Shown here: positions 43,832 through 52,022 of the stretch, in pieces
Layout of the letters: the number at the start of each line of letters is the position of its first letter
Numbering within the stretch: position 1 is the first letter of the stretch
From: Streptomyces sp. CA-278952
Lineage (GTDB): Bacteria; Actinomycetota; Actinomycetes; Streptomycetales; Streptomycetaceae
NCBI RefSeq assembly: GCF_028747205.1
Contig: NZ_CP112880.1
Coordinates: 3,596,001-3,660,000, forward strand
Direction of reading: 5' to 3'
DNA: 64,000 nucleotides
Notes under the pieces: model-generated
Told to the model about the DNA's origin: nothing
The model's database searches: none
Seen by the model: only the letters and a program-made list of their open reading frames with translations
Translations under genes and position numbers: made by a program

Positions 43832-44339
43832 GGCGGCGGAAGCGGGTGATGTCCGGGCCCAGCAGGATCTGTTGAGCCGTACGGCGTTGTCGGTGTTCCG
43901 GCTGAACGGGCAGTTCCTCGGGGTGGCCGACGAGCTGGCGCGGCCGGGCGGCCTCACGGCGGCGTGGTGGCAGGTGCTGGGGGCGGTGCTGCGGGAGCCG
44001 TTGCCGGTGTCGGGGATCGCCCGGGCGATGGGGATCACCCGGCAGAGCGTGCAGCGGATCGCAGATCTGCTGGTCGGGCGGGGGCTCGCGGAGTACGCGG
44101 AGAATCCGGCCCATCGCCGGGCGAAGCTGTTGCGGGTGACGGAGGCGGGGCGGGAGGCGGTCTCCCGGATCGGCCCGCCGCACGCGGAGTTCGCCGCGAG
44201 GCTCGTGGGGGAGCTGGGGGTGGAGGGGCTGGCGGAGACGGTGCGGGTGCTTGAGCGGTTGTCGGGGGCGGTGGAGAATCTGACCGCTGCGGGGGCGGCC
44301 GATTCCGGCCCGGGCCACGCCGGCCCGTCCGGCGCCTGA
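43824..44339 (+). CDS. MarR family transcriptional regulator
   Basis: A 171-aa winged-helix repressor: WWQVLGAVLREPLPVSGIAR, AMGITRQSVQRIADLLVGRG and the wing YAENPAHRRAKLLRVTEAGR. GTG 43824 overlaps the DJ-1-like gene by 8 bp, so they form one operon, presumably controlled at the twin palindromes upstream. The last codons (GHAGPSGA) are contributed by a dispersed repeat, so the natural C-terminus may have been extended by repeat insertion. Confidence 0.88.
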   Translation: MSEAAEAGDVRAQQDLLSRTALSVFRLNGQFLGVADELARPGGLTAAWWQVLGAVLREPLPVSGIARAMGITRQSVQRIADLLVGRGLAEYAENPAHRRAKLLRVTEAGREAVSRIGPPHAEFAARLVGELGVEGLAETVRVLERLSGAVENLTAAGAADSGPGHAGPSGA

Positions 44340-44710
44340 GGACGGGGCCGTGTCGGTGTCGGGCCCCGGCCCCGGCCCCCGTGCGAGGTTGCCCCACCCC
44401 GGCCCGTCCGGCGCTTGAGGATGGAACCCTGCCGGCGTCGGGCCCCGGCCCCCGTGCGAGGGCGCCCCACCCCAGCCCGTCCGGCACTTGAGGACGGAAC
44501 CCTGCCGATGTCGGGCCCCGGCCTTGTCGGGTTGGCTCCTCCGGGGCACCGGCGTTGTTGAGTGCGTCGGCCCTGTCCGATCAAGGGTTCCGTCCTCAAG
44601 CGCCGGACGGGCTGAAATGTGCGGGCCCACCCCGTCCCGGGCCAGGGGTCCGTCCTCAAACGCCGGACGGGCTGGAGAATGCGGGTCCGTCCTCAAAGGC
44701 CGGACGGGCT
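44323..44710. repeat. Cluster of six dispersed repeats, three in each orientation
   Basis: The unit GCCCGTCCGGCGCTTGAGGA appears (with one to three changes) at 44323, 44402 and 44475 on the plus strand. Its reverse complement, CGTCCTCAAGCGCCGGACGG, is at 44591, 44651 and 44688. The gap between the marR and kinase genes contains nothing else recognisable. Facing copies can pair into long stems, so the region may terminate transcription. Confidence 0.85.
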
Positions 44711-44773
44711 GGGGAGTGCGGGGCAGGGGTGCGGCGCTATCCTCTTGCGGGCCGCACGGGGAGGAAGCGCACC

Positions 44774-46564
44774 ATGGACAAGCTCGGGTCCGACGACCCG
44801 CACCGCATCGGTGCGTACCGTCTTCTCGGCCGCCTGGGCGAGGGCGGCATGGGCCAGGTCTTCCTCGCCCGCTCCGACCGCGGCCGCACCGTCGCCCTCA
44901 AGCTCGTCCGCCGCGAGCTCGCCGAGCAGCCCGAATTCCGGGCCCGCTTCCGCCAGGAGGTCCGTGCCGCGCATCGCGTCGGCGGCGCGTGGACCGCACC
45001 GGTGCTGGACTCCGACACCGAGGCACCCGTCCCCTGGGTCGCCACCGGTTACGTCGCCGGGCCCTCCCTCCAGCGCATCGTCTCGGGACGCTCCGGCGCC
45101 CCGGTCACGGACTCGGGGGCGTACGGGCCGCTGCCGTTGCGTTCCGTACGGTTCCTCGGCTCCGGGCTCGCCCACGCGCTCCAGCACATCCATGGGGCCG
45201 GGCTCATCCACCGGGACCTGAAGCCCTCCAACGTCCTGATGACCATCGACGGCCCCCGGGTCATCGACTTCGGGATCGCCCGCGCCCTGGAGTCCGTGCC
45301 CGACGGTGATCTGACCCGTACCGGGGCCCTGGTCGGCTCCCCCGGCTTCATGGCCCCCGAGCAGGTGCGCGGCGAGCGCGTGACCACCGCGTGCGACGTG
45401 TTCTGCCTCGGGTCCGTCCTCGCGTACGCCGCCTCGGGGCGGCTGCCGTTCGGTACGACGGAGAGCGGCGGGGTCCACGCCCTGATGTTCCGGATAGCCC
45501 AGGAGGGCCCGGACCTGACCGGGGTTCCGGATGACCTGGCCGGCGTCGTCCGGGACTGCCTGGCGAAGGACCCGGCGGCCCGCCCCGGCACCGGCGAGAT
45601 CCTGGCCCGCCTCGGCGAGGCGGAGGCGGAGACGCAGACGCAGGCACAGGTGGACGAACCCTGGCTGCCCGCCACCCTGATCGCCCAACTCGGCCGACAC
45701 GCAGTGGGGTTGCTCGACGCGGAGGACCCGGCGGACCCGGAGGGCCGGGATGGCCGGGATGGCCGGGATGGCCCGGAGGACCCACGCGGTCGGCAAGCTC
45801 CGCACGGACCTCAGGGGGCCCATGGACCTCAGGGTGCCCACGGGCCTCCAGGCGCCCAGGGCGCTCAGCATCCGCAGCGCCCCTACACCCCGCACCACTC
45901 GCCGTACGGCACCCCCGCCGCCCCGCACCCGGCCCCTCACCCGGCGCCGCAGCCGGCCCCCGGCCGTACCGACGAACAGGCCTCCCCTCCGGCCTACTTC
46001 GCTCCCACCGCTCCCCCGCCCGCCCGGGAGCGCCGCTCCGCCGGGGCCACCGCCGCGCTGGTCGCCGTCGCCGTGGTCGTGGCGATCGGGGCGGGCGGAT
46101 CGGTGTACGCGTTCATGAACGGCACCGCCCCGGGGACGACCGCCTCCCCCGGCCCGTCGGGCTCCACCGCAACCGGCGGTGGCGGCGGGCAGCAGAGCGG
46201 CGAAGGAGCCGTCCCGAAGGGCTTCCTGGGGACCTGGACCGGCTCCATACCCGGCGAACAGGGCACTGCCTCACGGACGTTGACCATCCGGCAGGGAAAA
46301 GTGGGCGACCAGATCCTCGTCCTCACCGCCGAGGGTCCCCTCGCCTCCGGATCCACGTACCACTGCGAGTTCACCGCCCCCCTCTCCGACCGGCCCGCCG
46401 AGGACGGCCCGGTCCGAATCGGGCCCTCCACGGTGTCCTCCGGCCGCCCGGCCTCCTCCTGCACGCCCGGGAAGCCCACCGAACTGACCCTGCTCCCGGA
46501 CGGGGACCTGCGCCGGTCCACTGCCGGGACGGGCGAGAGCCTGATCTACACCAGGTCGGACTGA
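44774..46564 (+). CDS. Membrane Ser/Thr protein kinase (PknB-like)
   Basis: A 596-aa Hanks-type kinase. Kinase motifs: LGRLGEGGMGQVFLARSDRG, VALKLVRRE (Lys), HRDLKPSNVLM (catalytic loop, about 147), VIDFGIARAL (DFG, about 165), GSPGFMAPEQVRGE. A long Pro/His/Gly-rich linker with GRDGRDGRDG and GPQGAHGPQG repeats leads to a single transmembrane helix near 440-460 (ATAALVAVAVVVAIGAGGSV) and a roughly 130-residue external domain. The sensed signal is unknown. The end overlaps the convergent MFS gene by 19 bp. Confidence 0.9.
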   Translation: MDKLGSDDPHRIGAYRLLGRLGEGGMGQVFLARSDRGRTVALKLVRRELAEQPEFRARFRQEVRAAHRVGGAWTAPVLDSDTEAPVPWVATGYVAGPSLQRIVSGRSGAPVTDSGAYGPLPLRSVRFLGSGLAHALQHIHGAGLIHRDLKPSNVLMTIDGPRVIDFGIARALESVPDGDLTRTGALVGSPGFMAPEQVRGERVTTACDVFCLGSVLAYAASGRLPFGTTESGGVHALMFRIAQEGPDLTGVPDDLAGVVRDCLAKDPAARPGTGEILARLGEAEAETQTQAQVDEPWLPATLIAQLGRHAVGLLDAEDPADPEGRDGRDGRDGPEDPRGRQAPHGPQGAHGPQGAHGPPGAQGAQHPQRPYTPHHSPYGTPAAPHPAPHPAPQPAPGRTDEQASPPAYFAPTAPPPARERRSAGATAALVAVAVVVAIGAGGSVYAFMNGTAPGTTASPGPSGSTATGGGGGQQSGEGAVPKGFLGTWTGSIPGEQGTASRTLTIRQGKVGDQILVLTAEGPLASGSTYHCEFTAPLSDRPAEDGPVRIGPSTVSSGRPASSCTPGKPTELTLLPDGDLRRSTAGTGESLIYTRSD

Positions 46565-47802
46565 GAGACCCCGGGAACCTGCGCACCGGGCGGCTCCACG
46601 CCCGCCCCGGAGGACGGCGTCCGCAGCGCCCGGGTGATCAGCGCCGCGCCGGCCAGCAGGACGAGCACCACCACCATCGCGTTCCGCAGCCCCACATGGT
46701 CCGCCAGGAAGCCCAGCGAGGGCGGGCCGACCAAGAACGCCGCGTAGCCCGCCGTCGACACCGCCGCGACCCGGGCCGAAGCGTTCCGCACGCCCTCGCC
46801 CGCCGCCGAGATCGTGACCGGGAACCCGAGGGAGGCGCCGAGCCCCCACAGCACCACGGCCGCCCCGGCGAGCAGCGCGCTGTCGGAGAAGATCACCAGG
46901 GCCACGCCGACCGCCGCCACCAGGGCGCTGGCCCGGACCACGGCCGCCGGGCCGTAGCGCACCAGCAGGGGCCCGCCCGTGAACCGGCCCGTCGTCATCG
47001 CGACGGCGAACAGCATGAACGTCAGCGAACCGGCCGTCGCACTCGTCCCGTGGCCGTCCACCATCAGCAGCGGCAGCCAGTCGTTGGCCGAGCCCTCCGC
47101 GAAGGCCATGGCCAGCACGATCAGGCCGATCAGCACCAGCCGCCGGTCCCGCCAGACCTCCACCTGCGCGCGCACGCCCCCGGTCCGCCCCCCGTCACCG
47201 GCCTCCCCGTCACCGGCCTCCGGCCCCTCCTTCCCCGTGCCCGCCGGCAGCGCCCGTACGGTCCACACCCCGGCCGCCGCGACGGCGACGGCTATCACCG
47301 CCAGGTGCCGGCCGACCGGGAACCGGACCGCCGTCAGCCCCATCCCGACCAGCGCGCCGACCACGGTCCCCAGGCTGAAGCAGCCGTGCAGCACCGGCAG
47401 GACCGGGCGGCCCACGGCCCGTTCGACGGCCGCGCCCTCGATGTTGAACGCCACCTCCGCCAGACCCATCCCGGCACCGAACAGAGCCAGTCCGCAGAAC
47501 ACCCCGGCCGACACCTCCAGCGCCGCTCCCCCGGCGATCACCAGCAGCCCGGCCACGAGCAGCCCCGCACCGACGGCGATCACCAGCCGCCCGCCGTGCC
47601 TGCGCACCAGCCCGCCGGAGACCAGCACCCCGGCCATCGACCCGACGGAGAGCCCGAACAGCACCAGACCCATCGATCCGGTCGTCACGTCCAACGCGTC
47701 CCGGACGGCCGGGGTGCGGGCGACCCAGGACGCCATGCTCACCCCGGTGGCGAGCATGAAGAGGAAGAGCGCCGCGCGCCAGCGGCGGGTGGTGGCGTCC
47801 AT
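46546..47802 (-). CDS. MFS transporter
   Basis: A 418-aa 12-helix transporter. Helix 1 is LFLFMLATGVSMASWVARTP; the loop 2-3 motif appears as GGLVRRHGGRLVI; helix 7 onward begins LVLIGLIVLAMAFAEGSAND. This layout (SWVARTP...DWLPLLMVDGHG) is that of the YbjJ/Fsr-like group of exporters. ATG 47802 is taken; GTG 47820 is an alternative. Transcribed divergently from the tetR gene about 180 bp away, which probably represses it. Confidence 0.9.
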   Translation of the reverse strand: MDATTRRWRAALFLFMLATGVSMASWVARTPAVRDALDVTTGSMGLVLFGLSVGSMAGVLVSGGLVRRHGGRLVIAVGAGLLVAGLLVIAGGAALEVSAGVFCGLALFGAGMGLAEVAFNIEGAAVERAVGRPVLPVLHGCFSLGTVVGALVGMGLTAVRFPVGRHLAVIAVAVAAAGVWTVRALPAGTGKEGPEAGDGEAGDGGRTGGVRAQVEVWRDRRLVLIGLIVLAMAFAEGSANDWLPLLMVDGHGTSATAGSLTFMLFAVAMTTGRFTGGPLLVRYGPAAVVRASALVAAVGVALVIFSDSALLAGAAVVLWGLGASLGFPVTISAAGEGVRNASARVAAVSTAGYAAFLVGPPSLGFLADHVGLRNAMVVVLVLLAGAALITRALRTPSSGAGVEPPGAQVPGVSQSDLV

Positions 47803-47859
47803 GACCGGCGGGTTCTTCACGGGAGTCGGGCCTCGGCAGACAGGTGGGAAGCACTTCCG

Positions 47860-47898
47860 GCGTACGAGCGTACGCCCGAGGCGTACGTTCGTACATTC
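47860..47898. promoter_or_regulatory. Divergent MFS/tetR operator region
   Basis: Several overlapping dyads based on CGTACG (CGTACGAGCGTACGCC, GGCGTACGTTCGTAC) lie between the divergent MFS and tetR starts. Repetition of GTACG four times within 35 bp is well above background and suits a TetR dimer pair. Confidence 0.6.
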
Positions 47899-47985
47899 CC
47901 CTCGGCGGCCCGTCGGCCGCACGGCCGCCCCTCTCCCCCGCGCTCTATGCTGCGAGCAGGACCGAGCCCACCGAGGAGGCCCCGC

Positions 47986-48564
47986 GTGGCGACAGGGCGC
48001 ACCGACCCAGAACGGCGGGACCGCATCATCGACGCCGTGCTGGACCTCATCGTCGACGAGGGCGTCGCGGGTGTCTCGCACCGTAAGGTCGCCGCCCGCG
48101 CGGGCGTGCCGCTCGGCTCGATGACGTACCACTTCTCCGGCATGGACGAGCTGCTGCACGAGGCGTTCACCCGTTTCTCCGGCACGATCGTCGCCGTCTT
48201 CGAGGAACGCCTCGGCGCCGCGAGCACCCCCGACGAGGCGCGCGGGGCCGTCGCCGATCTCGTCCACCACCTCTCCGGCGGCAACCAGCGCGAGCTGATC
48301 CTCACCCACGAGCTCTACACCCTCGCCGCTCGCCGGCCCGCCTACCGCGAGCTCACCCGCACCTGGATGGGTCGCAGCCGCCGCGCCCTGGAATGGCACT
48401 TCGACCCGGCCACCGCCCGTCAGCTCGACGCGCTCATCGAGGGCCTGTCGATCCACCGCGCCCTGGAGACCGAGCCCCACGAGCGCGCCCTGACGGTCGA
48501 GGCGATCGCGCGGATCACGGCGCCGGACCCCGGCACCCCGGACGCGGCGGCTTCGGCTCCCTGA
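47986..48564 (+). CDS. TetR family regulator next to the MFS gene
   Basis: A 192-aa repressor. N-terminal HTH: RRDRIIDAVLDLIVDEGVAG then VSHRKVAARAGVPLGSMTYH (YHF). The C-terminal ligand domain has LTHELYTLAARRPAYRELTR. GTG 47986 follows GAGGAGG. In the divergent gap with the MFS gene, GTACGAGCGTACGCCCGAGG and CGTACGTTCGTACATTCC (about 47862-47898) give repeated CGTACG/GTAC dyads, likely its operator. Confidence 0.9.
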   Translation: MATGRTDPERRDRIIDAVLDLIVDEGVAGVSHRKVAARAGVPLGSMTYHFSGMDELLHEAFTRFSGTIVAVFEERLGAASTPDEARGAVADLVHHLSGGNQRELILTHELYTLAARRPAYRELTRTWMGRSRRALEWHFDPATARQLDALIEGLSIHRALETEPHERALTVEAIARITAPDPGTPDAAASAP

Positions 48565-48714
48565 CTCCAGGAGCGAGGGACCGGCTCCGGGCCCGGCGAA
48601 CATCCCGAAGTCGTCCAGAGGTCGGCAAGTAGGAACGGGATGCTGTGCTTCGGCAGCGCGGGCTGTTGCTATGAGGTGGTCGCTTTCCTCTGTGGAGAAG
48701 GGAGTTCTCGCAGG

Positions 48715-49668
48715 ATGCGAACCACAACACTGGGCAGGGACGGGCCGGTCGTCGGACGGCTGGGACTGGGCGCGATGGGACTCTCGTACCGCTACGCCCC
48801 GTCCCTCAGGGACAGGAGCAAGGCCGTATCGCTGGTCCAGGAGGCGGTGGACCTCGGGGTCAACCTCGTCGAGACGGCGGGCGCCTACGCGGCCGGGGAC
48901 AACGAGCGGCTGATCGGTGAGGCCATCCGCGGGCGCCGGGACGAGGTGGTGCTGTGTACCGGCGGCGGCCTGCTCGGCGACGCCGACGGGGCGCTGCGGC
49001 CCGCGGGCGGTCCGCAGGCGCTGCGGGCCGCGGTCGACGAGAGCCTGCGCCGGCTGCACGTGGACCACATCGACCTCTATCTGTTGCGCCGCGTCGATCC
49101 GGGCGTGCCGCTGGAGGAGAGCTGGGGTGCGCTGGCCGAGCAGGTCTGGGCGGGGAAGATCCGCATGCTGGGGCTGCCCGTCGTCACCGTCCCGGAGGCG
49201 CGCGCCGCCGAAGCCGTGCACGAGGCGGCGGCGATGGCCGCCGAGGTGTCGCTCTTCACCCGCTGCGGTCTCGACGACGTCGTGCCGTACGCGGTGGAGC
49301 GCCGGATCGCGCTGCTGGCCGGCGCTCCGCTCGGCCGCGGTCTGCTGACCGGCGCGCTGTCCCGCGCCGACGACCTGGCCCCGGACGACTGGCGGCGCAC
49401 CCAGCCCCGCTTCGCCCCGCGCGCCATCCGCCACAACTACGCCCTCACGCAGGCGGTCGCCCAGGTGGCCGCCCGGCACGAGGCCACCTCCGCGCAGGTC
49501 GCCCTGGCGTGGCTGCTCCGGCTCGGCGAGCACGTGGTGGCGCTGCCCGGCACGACGGTGCCGTACCACCTCGCGGAGAACCTCGGCGGCGACCGGATCC
49601 GCCTGACCGAACAGGACCTGACCGACCTGGAGTTCCTGCCCTACCCGGCGGGCGCCCCCGAGGTGTGA
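48715..49668 (+). CDS. Aldo/keto reductase-like protein with degraded catalytic tetrad
   Basis: A 317-aa TIM-barrel protein of the AKR family: LGLGAMGLSYRYA at the start, DHIDLYLL in strand 4, LPGTTVPYHLAENLGG near the NADPH site. Of the Asp-Tyr-Lys-His tetrad only Tyr58 survives: Asp is Glu53 (LVETAGAY), Lys is Gly83 (LCTGGG where TKxG is usual), and His is Arg125 (DLYLLRRVDP where DLYYQHRVDP is usual). Reductase activity is therefore unlikely, although the fold is intact. It is followed 66 bp later by another enzyme-like protein lacking its catalytic residues. Confidence 0.82.
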   Translation: MRTTTLGRDGPVVGRLGLGAMGLSYRYAPSLRDRSKAVSLVQEAVDLGVNLVETAGAYAAGDNERLIGEAIRGRRDEVVLCTGGGLLGDADGALRPAGGPQALRAAVDESLRRLHVDHIDLYLLRRVDPGVPLEESWGALAEQVWAGKIRMLGLPVVTVPEARAAEAVHEAAAMAAEVSLFTRCGLDDVVPYAVERRIALLAGAPLGRGLLTGALSRADDLAPDDWRRTQPRFAPRAIRHNYALTQAVAQVAARHEATSAQVALAWLLRLGEHVVALPGTTVPYHLAENLGGDRIRLTEQDLTDLEFLPYPAGAPEV

Positions 49669-49734
49669 GCCGCGCCCGGCCCACGCACCGCCCGCCCCTG
49701 TCCCTGGCTCCCCACCACTCCTGGAGTTCTTGAC

Positions 49735-51039
49735 ATGACGACCTCTCTGGTACGGCAGGTCCTCCCGCGGCCCCGGCCCCGGCCGACGACGGCCGGCGTC
49801 CACGGAACCACGGCGCCCGGGTTCGCCTCCGTACGCCATTCCTTCGAACGCGCCTGCCGGGACACGGGTCCGGCCGGTTCCCAGGGGGCCGCGCTGGCGG
49901 TCGTACGGGACGGTGAAACGGTCGTCGACCTCTGGCACGGAACCGCCGACCCGGTCACCGGGACTCCGTGGACCGGCGACACCCTCGTGCCGGTGCTGAC
50001 GGGCTCCCACGGGATCCTGGCCACGGCGGTCCTGCTCCTCGCCGACATGGGCGCACTCGCGCTGGACCGGCCCGTCGCCGACTACTGGCCGGAGTTCGCG
50101 ACGCGCGGCAAGGGCGCGGTGACGCTGCGGGACGTGCTGACGTTCACCGCCCGGCTCCCCGGCATGGCGGCGGACCTCGACCAGCGCGATGTCGAGAACC
50201 CGCAGATGATGGCCGCGCTGCTCGAACTGCACAGCCCCGAGGAGGACCCGCGGGCGGGCGGCGTGCTGCACGGGCCGTGGACCGCCGGGTGGATCGCCGC
50301 CGAGGTGATCCGCCGGGTCGACGGCCGCGATCTCGACCTGTTCTTCCTGGAGGAGATCGCGGGCCCGCTCGGTCTCGACATCCATTTCGGCCTCGTGCCC
50401 GACCAACTGCCGTACGCCGCCCGGATCTCGTACGACGCCGGCTTCCGCGCCCGCTTCCCGGCGCCGGAGGGCGGAAGGGGCGGGGGGACGGGACGCGGCG
50501 GGACGCGCGACAGCGGGACGGGACGCGGCGGGACGGGCGACAGCGGGGCGGGGCTCTCCGGGCGGGTCTGGAACAACCCGTCTCCGTTCCCCGCGGACGC
50601 CGGGGTGTGGAGCGAGAGCCGACGGCGGTACGCGGTCATCCCCTCGTTGGGGGCGTACGCGTCGGCCCGCGGCCTCGCCCGGCTCCAGGGCGTCCTGGCG
50701 GCGGACGCCGTACGGGCCCCGGGCGAGGAGCCGTTGCTGTTGTCGCGCCGCACGCTGGACCAGGCGCGGAGCTTCTGGGTCGAGGGCCTGGATCCGCTGC
50801 TCGGCGGGGTCAGCGCATACGGCGAGGGCGGCCTCCAACTCCTCGACGAGGGCCTCCACCCGGACGTCCGCTCCGGCGCCTTCGGCCACCAGGGTCCCGG
50901 CGGGATCGCCTACCAGGCCTGGCCGCAGGCCGGAGCCGGCGCCGCCCTGGTCCGCAGCCGGCTGACGGCGGGCGCCGGCGCGCAGCTCCTGGACGAGGTG
51001 GCGGACGCGATGGCGAGATCGCTGCGGACGACCGCCTGA
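49735..51039 (+). CDS. Beta-lactamase/esterase-like protein without SxxK
   Basis: A 434-aa protein with the serine beta-lactamase (class C/EstB) fold: ALAVVRDGETVVDLWHG, LALDRPVADYWPEF, TLRDVLTFTARLPGM, GWIAAEVIRRVDGRDLDLFF, FGHQGPGG (HxG region). The segment that normally reads SSTKG is TGSHG (89-93), so both the nucleophile Ser and general-base Lys of SxxK are missing. A Gly/Arg-rich insertion (about 245-275) is encoded by GGGACGGGACGCGGC repeats. Probably not a hydrolase; a binding or structural role is possible. Same direction as the AKR-like gene. Confidence 0.82.
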   Translation: MTTSLVRQVLPRPRPRPTTAGVHGTTAPGFASVRHSFERACRDTGPAGSQGAALAVVRDGETVVDLWHGTADPVTGTPWTGDTLVPVLTGSHGILATAVLLLADMGALALDRPVADYWPEFATRGKGAVTLRDVLTFTARLPGMAADLDQRDVENPQMMAALLELHSPEEDPRAGGVLHGPWTAGWIAAEVIRRVDGRDLDLFFLEEIAGPLGLDIHFGLVPDQLPYAARISYDAGFRARFPAPEGGRGGGTGRGGTRDSGTGRGGTGDSGAGLSGRVWNNPSPFPADAGVWSESRRRYAVIPSLGAYASARGLARLQGVLAADAVRAPGEEPLLLSRRTLDQARSFWVEGLDPLLGGVSAYGEGGLQLLDEGLHPDVRSGAFGHQGPGGIAYQAWPQAGAGAALVRSRLTAGAGAQLLDEVADAMARSLRTTA

Positions 51040-51070
51040 GACCGGGCGGAACGGGGGCCGGAACCAGCCT

Positions 51071-51910
51071 TCAGGCGGGTTCCGCCCCGCACGCGGTCAC
51101 ATCCGCGGCGTCGGGCGCGTCTGCGGCGTCGGGCACGTCCGTCATGTCCGTCCGGCATGTCCGGCTCGCTTGCCGCGCCAGCCCTTCTTGCCCAGCCCGG
51201 CCCACCTGCTCCGCCCTCCCCGCCTGACCAGCCCCGTCCGCCTGACCAGCCGCCCCGTCCGCCCGACCAGTCCGGTCGGCGGCGAGGCCGTGCAGGACGA
51301 CGTTCCAGACGGAATCCCCGACCGAGTCCCAGACCGAGTCCGGGGCCGATTCCGGGGCCGAGTCCCGAGCCGATTCCCGGGCCGAGTCCGTCGCCGATTC
51401 CGTCGCCGAGTCCCGGGCCGCTCCGTGTGCGGCCATAGCGCCCTCCGCGAGATGCGCCAGCAGGGCCACCGCGTCCTCCGGAGACACTCCGGGACGGAGC
51501 TTTCGCGCGTCGTGGGCCCGGTCGAGCAGGCCGCGGAGCACGGGGAGCCAGACCTCGGTCAACGGCGATACGTCCCCGGGGCCGTCGGCCTCCAGGCGGC
51601 GCGTGGCGCGCACGAAGGCGTCCTCGTGCGCCATCCGGGCCAAAGCACCGATGAGGGTGCGCAATTGACGTAAGGGGTCGGGGGCGGCCGCGAGGTCTTC
51701 CAGACAGCGCTCGAAGCGGGCCCGCCCCGTCGTGCGCACCTCCTCGGCCAGGGTGGTCTTGTTCCCGAAGTGAAAGGTCAGAGCGCCGATCGAGGTCGCG
51801 GCCCGCCGGCCCATCCGCTGGAGGGAGGCGCCCTCGTAGCCGCGCTCGGCGAACTCGTCGGCGGCCGCTTCCAATACGGCCTGGCGCGTCCTGGCCGCCC
51901 GTTCCTGCAT
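51071..51910 (-). CDS. ArpA/ScbR-like TetR regulator with repetitive C-terminal tail
   Basis: A 279-aa protein. Residues 1-50 are the HTH of GBL-receptor-like TetR proteins: RAARTRQAVLEAAADEFAER, GYEGASLQRMGRRAATSIGA followed by LTFHFGNKTTLAEEV. The core is ordinary to about residue 165. After that comes a tail of DSATESATDSARESARDSAP-type repeats and Gly/Gln-rich text, which looks like expansion of a short DNA repeat. GGGAGAAGG precedes ATG 51910. Divergent from the IS701-like gene, with a clear palindrome between them. Possibly a pseudo-receptor for a GBL or an antibiotic. Confidence 0.82.
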   Translation of the reverse strand: MQERAARTRQAVLEAAADEFAERGYEGASLQRMGRRAATSIGALTFHFGNKTTLAEEVRTTGRARFERCLEDLAAAPDPLRQLRTLIGALARMAHEDAFVRATRRLEADGPGDVSPLTEVWLPVLRGLLDRAHDARKLRPGVSPEDAVALLAHLAEGAMAAHGAARDSATESATDSARESARDSAPESAPDSVWDSVGDSVWNVVLHGLAADRTGRADGAAGQADGAGQAGRAEQVGRAGQEGLARQASRTCRTDMTDVPDAADAPDAADVTACGAEPA

Positions 51911-51962
51911 GCGCCTTCTCCCTTGGACCTCGGCAAGTAGTCGTGCTCTGCGTAAGAAATAT

Positions 51963-51985
51963 AACGAACATTCTCTATGTTTGTT
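51963..51985. promoter_or_regulatory. ARE-like palindrome between tetR and the IS701-like gene
   Basis: AACGAACAT, five bases, then ATGTTTGTT: a 9-bp dyad with one mismatch, in an A/T-rich divergent promoter. Length and position suit an autoregulatory element bound by ArpA/ScbR-type proteins. Half of it (AACGAACATTCT) resembles sites near the GBL receptor gene at 61315-61324 and 61444-61453. Confidence 0.7.
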
Positions 51986-52022
51986 AGTCTGCTCAGCGAC
52001 GCTCACCTGGGAGGGACCTGCA

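Noticed and set aside
46546..50889. A 1,447-codon open minus-strand frame
   Set aside because: Only its last 418 codons (from 47802) encode a recognisable MFS protein. The rest lies antisense to the tetR, AKR-like and beta-lactamase-like genes and is kept open by GC-rich codon bias.
48715..51039. Calling the AKR-like and beta-lactamase-like genes pseudogenes
   Set aside because: Both have full-length uninterrupted frames with normal codon usage; only catalytic residues differ, so they are better described as possible pseudoenzymes.
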